Assembly (NCBI GenBank): GCA_025716815.1
Contig: JAIXMN010000001.1
Location: 310,001-374,000 of the forward strand
Direction of reading: 5' to 3'
DNA: 64,000 nt
From: Dichotomocladium elegans
Taxonomy: Eukaryota; Mucoromycota; Mucoromycetes; Mucorales; Lichtheimiaceae
In this document: positions 40,072-49,883 of the stretch, one piece after another
How the letters are laid out: every line of letters begins with the position of its first letter
Position numbering within the stretch: the stretch's first letter is position 1
Notes under the pieces: model-generated
Databases searched by the model: none
The model's input: the letters and a program-made list of their open reading frames with translations, nothing else
What the model was told of the DNA's origin: nothing
Program-made: the position numbers and the translations under genes

Positions 40072-40683
40072 ATGGACGGTCTCGCCTTTCTCAGAGATTG
40101 CCCGATGAATCCTCCCTTACGCAATTCTGCCACGAATGAAGCAGACAAGCTGATTCATATCAACCAATCACTAGAGGATCTCGGGGCAACGTGGACAATA
40201 TCAAAGCAGTCGGAAGAAGCATCTCAAAAAAGCGGCTCCGATAACGATCTCGACCTCAGCGATGACGACGACGATGCGTTTTACATGGTTACTGCACCGC
40301 CACCATCACCGCAGCAGCCGTCTATGCTTGATACGGTGTTTGCCGAGAAATTGACCCGTTCTCTTCACGCGGTCGTTTCGCACACAGAGCAAAAAGAACC
40401 TTCGCACCCACAACTACCAAATGGGACGCCGGCGCCTACGACGACGACGTCTTCGTCGTCTATTGTTGTTGGTACTTCTTGGGATCATGCGGCAGCGCTG
40501 GATAAGCTGCTGCGCAAGGTTCAGCGAGACGGCACAGTCCGTAAAAAGAAACGGATGACACACATCACCACCAAACTCAAGGCAAGATCGCTGTGCAACA
40601 AAACGGCGAGCGAGCTTGCGGATGCCATCTCCATGATACAACTATCTACATCCACTGCTGACGACAATGTAAGATCGAGCTGA
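40072..40683 (+). CDS. Acidic orphan protein
   Basis: Single open frame, 203 residues from ATG 40072. No family recognised. Visible features: an N-terminal helical stretch, an acidic patch (DLDLSDDDDDAFY, about residues 59-72), Pro- and Ser/Thr-rich low complexity in the middle, and a basic, helical C-terminal part (LDKLLRKVQRDGTVRKKKR and following). The C-terminal third looks more protein-like than the rest. A donor-like GTAAGA at 40669 could add a further exon in place of the last few residues. The coding call rests on length, an ATG start and plausible amino-acid use. Confidence 0.6.
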   Translation: MDGLAFLRDCPMNPPLRNSATNEADKLIHINQSLEDLGATWTISKQSEEASQKSGSDNDLDLSDDDDDAFYMVTAPPPSPQQPSMLDTVFAEKLTRSLHAVVSHTEQKEPSHPQLPNGTPAPTTTTSSSSIVVGTSWDHAAALDKLLRKVQRDGTVRKKKRMTHITTKLKARSLCNKTASELADAISMIQLSTSTADDNVRSS

Positions 40684-41747
40684 AGACGGGAGAGACGCAT
40701 GCCCGATGGGTGCATATACACACTCAAAGGGCACTTGCTGCTGAAAACCAGCAGCTACAAATCACATATACCTCCACTTTCCTCCTTCACTTTCATATTA
40801 TTTTACCAACCTCTTTCACTGTAAATATAAAAAAGATATATTCTCTTGCATTGTCACGTAATGGACCATAGTGATGTTCTTCTCTTTTCTCATCAATAAA
40901 CATTGTGTCATTAGCGCCTACATACGAGTACTATACGCACACCGCATAGTCGGACACAATATAACTGCTTCCGCTCGGGGTCCTCAACAAACTCTCCCAT
41001 CGGATTTACTCCGCTTTCCTGTTTTGTGCACAAAGAACACGACAGCCAGCGTTACCCGGGCGATAGAAGCAAAGCTCGATTTCCCCGCTGCCCCCATTAA
41101 GTATGGATCGCGGATAAGGCGGCAGAGGAGAGAGGAGAGAACATTAACCTCCTAATCGCACTTTTTCTGGGGGTGGTTGCAGAGAATGATATGTACATAT
41201 GCTCTATGGTATCGCCGTCGAATCACCGTTAGGCGGTATATGCGGAGGATCTTGGTCCCTTGGAACAGCTGGCTGGTAATCGCACCACCAGAAGTTCCAA
41301 AGTCATCTTCCTGCCTTGTATCAATCATTGTGGCGCATCCATGGCCGGGTCAAGTGAGATCCAATAGTGAGCTAAAGCATCCCCGCGTGGTTGTGGCCCT
41401 GAGTGTAACGTAAGGAGACTAGAGATACCCGAAGCTAACAGCGAGTTTCTATAAACCCCCCACCCCACCCATCGTCTTCATTTTATACATTACACTCTAG
41501 CCATCCTGTAACAAGAAGACAAACAAAGTTTGAAGGAATGTGTGTACTTTTTTTTTTCATTAAAAAATTTCAGCATTTGACGACAACCACTCTCGGGGAG
41601 AATGGGGCTAACGTATTGTACATACTGTTGCAAATCCCCGCGCTTACTCTTGTGCAACACCAGCTTAACAAAGCATCGCATGGATCTATATTTTTTCACT
41701 CTTTCTCTTGTGTTTCTTCTTCACGCAGTTGAGCATATTGCACCTTG
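40684..41747. other. Gene-free interval
   Basis: About 1.06 kb between the acidic orphan gene and the MARVEL-like gene. Open frames of up to about 94 codons exist on the plus strand but without family or splice support. Possible poly(A)-type AT-rich sequence near 40826. Confidence 0.5.
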
Positions 41748-42779
41748 ATGTCGAGTGACCCATTGAACGAACGGCCATGGACCTCCCCCTCCCCCTTCAT
41801 CAACAAGAGCAATAACAACATTGGCAGCAGCAGCTATGACTCTCGCTATGGCAACGCTTACGAAAATGAGGACATCCATGCTGCTTGGGGTGCAGACGCT
41901 CCTCCGATCACGTCTATGCCTTCACCATCAAAATATCGCACACCGCATAATGTCTGGAACGAGTCCAACAAGACAGAATTCGAGGAGAGCGATGCATCGA
42001 CACTCCTTAGCACACACTCTAGGACAAGCTTCGCAGAGCGGGAAACCTCGCAAGTCAAGGCCAAGAAGAACAAAAGACCAGACGAGGTCGAAAAGGCGCT
42101 ACCGGAAAAGTGGGACGAATCGCGTTTGCATCCATCCAAGCGTCGTTTTCTTTTACGTATCCTTCAACTAGTTGCAGCCGTAGGCTCTATTGGTTTTGCG
42201 GCTGGGGCCTCCCCTGTATGTGAATGCGGCTGGGGCGCGGGAGGCGAATGATGACGGAAAACGACTGACCTCTAGCCACTGAACCCCTTTCCCGAACCCC
42301 CATTTGTAAATATTTATAGTTTTCCGGTGAGGCTATGCCGCTGGGAAGTCCGGCATATCTCTATTTCCTCTACTTAGTGGCAAGTATTGTAAAAAGACGG
42401 TTGGTTCAAAAGCAACTCACTAAGCGTGCGCGCGCGTGTGTGTGTTTGTGTGTGCGCGTGCGCGCCCTCTCCTCCTCGCTAGGCTATTTTGACCATTCTT
42501 TGGGGTTTGTTCCACATCGCCCTCTATGTATACCGTCTAGCTTTGCGTGGCACCAAGTTAAATCGGATTGCCATGACGGCTATCGACTCACTTTTGGCAA
42601 TCATGTGGGGCGTGGGGATAATCCTCGAGATTGCTACGTTCCGCTGTCCACCGGGAGGTTTCAACCACTGGTGCGATTTCTACAACGTCAGTATTTTCTG
42701 GGGCATGCTCTCCCTTCTATTATTCGCCACGGCTGTCGCCTGTGATTTCTACGGCAGCTGCACAGCACGCAGGAAATAA
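41748..42779 (+). CDS. MARVEL-like four-helix membrane protein
   Basis: Exons 41748-42215, 42320-42379, 42483-42779; 274 residues. The N-terminal ~135 residues are hydrophilic (Ser/Asn/Glu-rich). Then come four hydrophobic segments: ILQLVAAVGSIGFAAGA, a second around AYLYFLYLV, ILWGLFHIALYVY and after it AIMWGVGIILEIATF, and FWGMLSLLLFATAVAC. A WCDFYN-like luminal loop precedes the last. This resembles MARVEL-domain proteins, which organise membrane apposition and vesicle traffic; the exact function is unknown. The second intron is read as GC-AG (donor GCAAGT at 42380); GT at 42377 would be in phase too and drop one residue. The intron contains a long GT/GC alternating tract at about 42425-42465. 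Confidence 0.8.
42423..42468. repeat. Alternating GT/GC purine-pyrimidine tract
   Basis: A run of alternating GC and GT dinucleotides, broken by a few bases, within the second intron of the MARVEL-like gene. Such alternating tracts can adopt Z-form DNA; whether this one does is not known. Confidence 0.9.
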
Positions 42780-44142
42780 GTCCAGATACCCCTCGCCCCT
42801 TTTCCAGGGAAATAGCGTTCATCTACTACTATTCAATGATCGGCTGTACCATAAATCCATTCCTCATCATGTATATCGCGCTTACGTCTCTACTACAGAA
42901 GTTTTCTTTTTTTTTTTAAAAAAAAAAAACCATGGCACAGATTTTTGGGTTGACAACGCCATCGGAGGTAAGCTCCAAATTCGGAGCACTTTTCGGAATC
43001 ACTACAGACAGGTGTTGCTATCTCAAACCTATGGATTCTACCTTTGCTGCGGGAAAGTAAAGCTTCTCAAGACGTTTGTTTCCATACGAAATGATCTGTA
43101 TGCAGCTCAGAGCTTGTGGGAATAAAACCGATATTGATAAAAGATAGGGTGTCTACAGTATTGTTCGATTGTGATAAATACATCAATATATCGTAGAACC
43201 ATGCATTATCCCTCTCGATGTAGGAATTTTTGATGAGCGGCTTTAGCTTGAGAGCTCGGCAATTGGAAACCGTGCGCGGAAGAAAGGAGGAGCATCGTAG
43301 AAATGGATTTAGCCCGAGACTCAAGCGGCCTGTCGCGATTCTTGGTCATAGAGTAAGATAGGACTTCTCGAGCCAGTCGGTTTGCATTGTTAACATCCTT
43401 TTCCGAAGTCAGACTCTTCACTATATCTCAACTCCAAGCTTGTTAAAAAAATAAAGATGTCGGACACCGTCCACGGACCGTGCTGTATTGTATGTTGTGC
43501 CGGGCATTACAAACTCACTGCACCATACATTGGTATGGTACGCCAGCGCAATTGCTTCCATTGTAACTGGCTAATGTTTGCGTGGCAAAATGTGGTGAAT
43601 AATGAATGGCCAACACTAGTCGGAATGGGATCGCGTTCCATAATATAAAGCATATTCGTCAATGAATATTATTGCTATCTGCAATGAATTCCGTTAAAGC
43701 GATTATCAATAATGCTAAGCTATGACGGGCGGAATCACATTTTTTTTTGCTATTATGCGAAGTGCTCAAACGCAAAATAGACCAACGAAGAGTGTTTTTC
43801 TTTCCAAGTTAAAAGACGTTGACTATCTCACCCGCCAATTTTTTTTCCTTTCCTTCTAAACTCTCCCTTCCATCCTACTTCTCGTGTATTCGCTCTCTTT
43901 TATGAGCAGACATCTACAAAAGGGGAAAAGCACTTTGTGTAATTTTGATGTGAAAAATTGGAAGTCGGCCGTCCAAATGTTTTTTTTTGCGGGCAGAAGT
44001 TGGGAGAGGTGAGGTGGGGTGGGGGGGGGAGAGAGAGAAGGGGAGTGGTTAGGGAGCCCGCCCGGCTGGTGCTCCGGCACTCGCAAAGTTGTACGGTTGG
44101 TTGCCCGCTTGGACGAACTTTCTCTTTCATTAACTATCGAAT
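42780..44142. other. Gene-free interval upstream of eS8
   Basis: 1.36 kb. A minus-strand frame of 71 codons (43206-43421) has somewhat protein-like composition (ANRLAREVLSYSM) but no family, and a plus-strand frame at 43457 ends at a donor-like site; neither is supported further. T/A-runs lie near 42908-42930 and a G-run near 44023-44030. The right end should hold the eS8 promoter. Confidence 0.5.
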
Positions 44143-45060
44143 ATGGGTAAGCATCCATCCATCCATCCATCCATTGATCCACAGACCAACATGACGCTAA
44201 CATAACCATCCTCCTTGCACAAAAAGGTATCAGCCGTGATTGGAGGCACAAGCGATCGTAAGTTTCGAAGAGCGATACAAACATGGGCATCGAGATTTAA
44301 CCTGTAGCATTCATTCAATCCACTGTATAGGCATACCGGTGCTAGACGCGTTCAGTACCGCAAGAAGAGAAAGTAAGTGTGGGCAGGCGTATAATAAAGG
44401 AAGGACCCAACTGATCGGACAAATTATATTAATCGATACCCTTTCTTAGGTTTGAGTTGGGTCGTCCCCCAGCCAACACAAAGCTCGGTGGTAAGCGTGT
44501 CCACGCTGTCCGCACCCGTGGTGGCAATACCAAGTTCCGTGGTCTCCGTCTTGAGGCTGGCAACTACTCCTGGGGCTCTGAAGGCGTCACCCGTAAGACC
44601 CGTATTTTGACCGTCGTCTACAACGCCACCAACAACGAATTGGTCCGTACCAACACCTTGGTTAAGGGCGCCATCGTCCAGATCGATGCCACCCCCTTCC
44701 GTCAATGGTACGAGAACCACTACGCTCTTCCCATTGGCAAGAAGAAGTTGGTTACTTCCAAGGCTGAGGAGATCGCCGCCGCCGTTGCTCAGAAGTCCAA
44801 GAGCGTCCAGAAGAAGTTCGAGGCTCGCAAGGCTAACGCTGCCGTCGACCCTCTTCTTGATGATCAATTCTCTGCTGGTCGTCTCTATGCTGTCATTGCT
44901 TCCCGCCCTGGCCAGAGCGGTCGCTGCGACGGCTACATCCTTGAGGGCAAGGAGCTTGAATTCTACCTTAAGAAGATTAAGGTATTGCATTCACCCTCCA
45001 ATGTTTTATTATACCTTGTACTAATTTTTCTTTTTTTCTTCTCTATAGTCCCGCAAGTAA
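44143..45060 (+). CDS. RPS8: 40S ribosomal protein eS8
   Basis: Exons 44143-44146, 44227-44257, 44331-44372, 44450-44981, 45049-45060; 206 residues, the standard eS8 length. Landmarks: [66 protein letters not shown], and [28 protein letters not shown]. The first coding exon is only 4 nt (ATG plus one base) and the last 12 nt (Ser-Arg-Lys-stop). The first intron carries a (TCCA)n repeat at about 44152-44173. Dense introns in the 5' part and strong C-ending codon bias fit a highly expressed ribosomal protein gene. A poly(A)-like AATAAA lies near 45078. Confidence 0.98.
44152..44173. repeat. (TCCA)n microsatellite
   Basis: Five to six tandem TCCA units just after the donor of the first intron of the eS8 gene. 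Seen directly. Confidence 0.95.
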
Positions 45061-45289
45061 ATCACTGCCTCTTGTTCAATAAAAGTAAAGAAAAGCAAAA
45101 AAGCACACACTTAAAAATGAAAGAAAGGGAAAGGAAACAACCTCACCGTTCGTACTGTCCTGAATCAGAGTCGCATCCCTCTCTACTTATAAGCCCATTT
45201 GTCAACAAGTCTGCTAGCATTCATTCATTAGCTAGACAAAACAAACTCGCAAGCACCGAGAAAGATGTCTCACAAAAAAGCTTTTTGCG

Positions 45290-45450
45290 CATCTGCATCC
45301 TTTTTTATACTCATTTACAATTCTGAAATGAGCATTATATTTCTCTACATAGATGGACAAGGTCATGTCGTTGATGAGGAAATGTACTCTCTTCGATCCG
45401 TTTTTTCTCACACAGAATATCTGCGTAGTCTGCCTTGCAGGGGTTACCTC
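45290..45450 (+). mobile_element. Solo 5' fragment of the Tc1/mariner-like family
   Basis: The plus strand here matches, base by base over long runs, the N-terminal coding part of the dead transposon at 25.0-26.3 kb read on its minus strand (shared words include CTGAAATGAGC, GATGAGGAAATGTACTCTCT-type sequence and GAATATCTGC). The encoded peptide [19 protein letters not shown] corresponds to SEMSNLFFEEDGQDHVI there. Relative to that copy it lacks about 36 bp between two short TTGATGA repeats. The match ends at about 45440; the rest of the element is absent. Orientation is opposite to the first copy. Confidence 0.8.
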
Positions 45451-45453
45451 TGA

Positions 45454-45885
45454 CATTATTGCCACGCGTATTCACATGGTGCGCTGTTAGGACATGAAGG
45501 CTGCACGGGATGTACAAAACAATGTGGCATGTGTTGGAATAAACGTCGTTGGTAGATATCGTCGGTCATGGAGGAACGACCAGTCGATGTAGGGTCTGCT
45601 ACTCTGATCCTATCACTTCTTGACTCGCGCGCCTTTTTTATCCCTATCTTGCTGTCCTCCTCATCCTGTTGTTTCTGTAGCGCACCCGATGATATGGCCA
45701 AGCACTTTATTCCTTTGTTGCCCCGCTAAATGGACATTTGGAAAGCGTTCTGGGGTCTAGTCTTTGCTACCCCAGACCACCGCGCCACCTGTTCTTCGAC
45801 TTCGTCAGTTCTCAAGTCTGCAAGCTTGTACGGCTACTTCGGCTATCTTACGCACCAATTGGTTTGCCCACTGGGAACCGATCTT
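45454..45885. other. Unassigned spacer between transposon fragments
   Basis: Short frames on both strands (for example minus-strand RVADPTSTGRSSMTDDIY near 45550-45610) read like decayed protein, possibly another mobile element, but I do not recognise the family. Confidence 0.4.
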
Positions 45886-48105
45886 TTAGGACACTATGGT
45901 GCATTCCGCTTTAAACACAAAGTAATCGTGCAGGCCAGTTCGCCTATTAAGTCGATATTTCCGGCTTGTGAACTTCCTTAGAGATACATATGCTTCTTTC
46001 GAAGTCATTGATTGTGTGGTATGCGTCAATGTATCTCCCACAACGCTTGTAAATCCTACAGATTTTGGTACGTTCATTAGAGACCATATCCAGATATGTA
46101 GGAAGGTTGTTTGAGAGTGAGGCATAGGAATAATCACACTCCTTTCGAGCCATGACCTTGGTAGCTCCCCAATATCGTTCGATCCAATTTGTTTCGCAGT
46201 GATACTTGGGATAGAGCTCAAAGATATGCACGCTTTTCTCACCAGCTTCCTGAATGAGACTCTTTTCGCCACGGAAATCCGGCTGATGGGCAAGCATATG
46301 ACTGGTACAACATGTACCATCAGCGTCTGTAAACTTCTTATCACATTTCAGATTCCATCGCTGATTTCTGGCCTATATATCGTATATGGAGGAAACGTTA
46401 TAAAGCGATACATACAGTGTGCCACTCATATCTTACCTGATACTCGTCCCAACGTCCTAAGCCATGTTCTTTGAATATTGTGGATATGACCCTTCATGTA
46501 TCACACCTTCTTGGTCCTTGACTTCGATCTTATCTGCGATTGTATTACCCGGTGATAGTAAAAACTTTGTTCCACTCGTTCACCATCCTGTAGGAACCAT
46601 CCAGGCCTAACACGCTTGCTGTAATCTGGGCAATCTTCACCGAGTTCCTTGTCGTTCAGGTTAAATTTCGTAACCAGCCGTGCGTTAGGAGCATAGGCAG
46701 TATGGTTACCGGGTTGGTCAAACAAGAACAAGGCTTGGCAACCTTCATGTAAAGCTTCAAAGAGTTTAACTGCGCCGTCGCGGTATTGTGCGAAAAGATC
46801 GCTTGACGTCCAGTAACCTTACACGGTTAGTGCCTGCCCTTTAAAAAACGTCCTAGACGACCAGTTCCTCAGGTACATTGAAACTCGCTGACCATGATTG
46901 ATCCGCCTGGTGACTTGCGTCTAAGAAGGTTCTCGTCCTTGCGTAACCACATATCACTTGTGGAATCATTTGAATAAAAAGTACATTCATCATGCGTCAC
47001 CATGACTAGCTTACGGGTGCCAAGATCAAGCTCTCCGCGCCAACAAACGTCGACATCCGCTCTCTGTACTTCATCATTCGCGAAGCCCATAATTTTCGGT
47101 AACAATAATGTCAGGGCGTTTGTGGCCATTGAAATACACACCTTTCCCTTGCTTTCTGTAAGCATATCCCCAATCATGCAGATGAATTTGGATTTGGGAA
47201 AGGGACTATCTCCCAGGAACTCCAAGCTTTTCAGGGGTCACAATGCGGTTGAGATGGAGCACCAGATTGGTGAGGTTTCGTTTTTGCGGCTTCCTCAATC
47301 TCATCCATTCATTTGCTGCAAGCTGGATGTCTTCATCATTCAAAAGGGATTGGCGTTTCGTGTGCTTTCCCTACTGATGTTTTGAGGTTGACCCGTATTG
47401 CAGAAAATGATTTGCCCAACTTTGGATGGCTTGGGAGCGGTAGTACTTTGAAGGTGTATTCTATATAGTAGAAGCCGTCATCAAGGAAGCCTTCACCGCT
47501 TAGAAGGTAACCGAGGTAAATGTGCACAGCACGATATTTAGCGTGTCCATAATCTGGCATCTGATTACCAATATGTGCTGCATCTATCTTTCGGCCAACA
47601 AGTGGGGCGATTCGCTCATAGGCAGTTGCATAACCGTTGACGGATGCTGATGTTCCCTGATTGCCGTCAGAACGTTCTTCATCAGTATCGTCAATAGACG
47701 GAGCTTCGCTTATTTCTTCATAAGCTCCAGATGAGCTGGAACTGCCAAACTAATTGGTGATAACCGATCCATTCTCCTTGGCTGCTGCTAATCCCCCTTT
47801 CTTCCGGTTATATTGGGGTAGCTCGACCAGTCCCAAAATATGGTCCAACATTGATCAACTAATGTATCCGTCCTTCACTTGATTGGGAACGTGGTTGCAG
47901 ACGCCTCGCCTGAAGAAATTTCTTCAGTTATCATCAGATCATTATCTGTCAAATTATCAAAAAGGGCGACGCTCGCTACTGTGCTTCATACCTCAAGAGC
48001 GTTCTCTTCTTGAACATCGCTGTTTGTCACAAGGCTTCCGTTCTCATTACGCTCTCGCTTTTTAGCAGCAGATTGGTTTTTCTTAGGCCAAGGCACGTTT
48101 TTGTT
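45886..48105 (-). mobile_element. Degenerate DDE-superfamily transposon
   Basis: Minus strand, coding spread over several frames with stops. From 5' to 3': a Lys-rich start (KKNQSAAKKRERNE near 48060-48090), a middle part (KYRAVHIYLGYLLSGEGF near 47500-47550 and KVLPLPSHPKLGKSF), and a catalytic region with MVTHDECTFYSND (near 46990, first Asp), FLFDQPGNHTAYAPNA (near 46710, second Asp) and YHCETNWIERYWGA (near 46170-46210, Glu), followed by a Tyr-rich tail. This is a DDE transposase type frequent in basidiomycete and Mucoromycota genomes; I cannot assign a named superfamily. The catalytic triad is still readable but the gene is broken by frameshifts and stops. Ends are approximate; no terminal repeats were found by eye. 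Confidence 0.78.
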
Positions 48106-49883
48106 AGTGAGAGGAAAGAAAAGAGTTTGCTACTGTCTAGATCTTACTGAGTAATCAGGCGTCGACTGCTAATTGACACAGGAACGCTTGGCTCAGCTCT
48201 CTGATGAGGTTTTTCTTTAACAGGCAGTATCGTGTAATTGCACGGAATACTAGTGTTTTTCTTTATCTACGGTCGCTGTAAAAAGAATTCATAATTTGCA
48301 TCCTGGATATGTGTCGTTGCGCATTATGGATATCACATATCAACCTTTTCATTTGATCCACTGGTTAGGGAAATCACTTACATGACTACTACATCCACAC
48401 CGCTAGAGTAAATACCTTGATAAATATTATTAATAAATAGACCAGGTTTGATACCTAATTAAACACAGCTCTGACTAAGATTCACAGTATTGTCGTTCTA
48501 CCCTTTTTTAATCGACGTCCTCTGCATGCTTCCCAAGTTCAATTGATGTAACACACTGCTTGATCAACATAAGTTGATCCATCGTAAGGGACATCTTGTT
48601 TCAAATCTGATGGCCCACAGCTTAAATTTCATTTGCCGACACTTTTTCAAAAGTTTACAACTTTTTGTTCCATTAATGAGATGCATAATCCTTTCCATAA
48701 ATACTATTTATTCGAAGTGATAAACCGTTTATTTTGGTGTAGAAATGCGTTGAAGTAGTTTGTAATACATTATAGAAGTTTGAACTTTGAGAGAACTAAA
48801 TATTTTCATGGTTTAAAGCAGAATACACAATACCGAGAAACTTGATCTTCTATTGCGCCTTGATTCTATATCAACGACGACCTACAAAGGACGAATATGC
48901 AGTTAGAGTGGGATTATGGACCAATCAAGAAACGATACATTGAATACTTGATATAAATGCACCGCCTATCGCAGAAATATTGACCCATACCCACGCACAC
49001 ACGCATTCACGAACGTTCATTAAAAATGGTATATTTGATTCCATTAGGATTGCTGAATATTAACAGGTACTCGGTATAAAAAGAGGTTATTTCCCTCTTC
49101 AATCAGTTCAGGATCTAGCTTGCTTCCTTATTCCTTTTAAGTACACTTGCACTGAGCTGGAAAAAAGCCCGTGCGCAGGCAGGTTGCCAAAAACAGTTTA
49201 ATTATGCCCTGGACATCTTATCGGCCTTTATTTAACGAGTACCTCTGGTAAAAACTGACACTGTTCGTCGTAAGATCACACAATATAGGCGCATAAGGGT
49301 GCGCACATACATATCACTTGCTTCTATTTTCATTCAGCGTGAATAAATGCGGAAAGACTTCAACACGGCTTCTGTATATATTGGCACTCTGATATCGGAA
49401 GCGCCGGTAATTCGTCCATGACTTTAGTAGGACAAATTACCCAATGCAGCCTTATTAGTGCATTAATGCAAATTCACTGCGTTGAACTTGCAACTTGATA
49501 GCTGGTATCGGCCGCCTTAGAATAGGCCAGGCACTAAATCTGAATAGGCTTCGGTGCTGAGCCCCGGTAATGGTTGTGATTCAAAGGGTATAGAGAAAAG
49601 TTTCTATTGTACGTACAGTAATTACCGATATCAAATTTATTTTTGAAAGGATAATAAACGGTACAAAATCATGCGATGTGTTATTCATCATGAGTTGCTG
49701 CTGCGAACACTCTGTCTGTCCATGTGCTCTTCGTGAGGATGTGAATCGCATAGCAATAAGTGACGGACAAACTTTTCACGCTTCAATTTGGCTTGTCCTG
49801 GGTTTCGTTCTTGAAGATCAATCGGCGGCCGGATTAAAACAGTAAAGAGTTTGACTAGCAAAAGACCACTTTTAGGAACATCA
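48106..49883. other. AT-rich gene-free region
   Basis: 1.8 kb, visibly AT-richer than the neighbourhood, with no open frame worth reporting and no RNA gene seen. It sits between the decayed DDE transposon and the OCRL-like gene and may be old transposon-derived or simply non-coding sequence. Confidence 0.5.
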
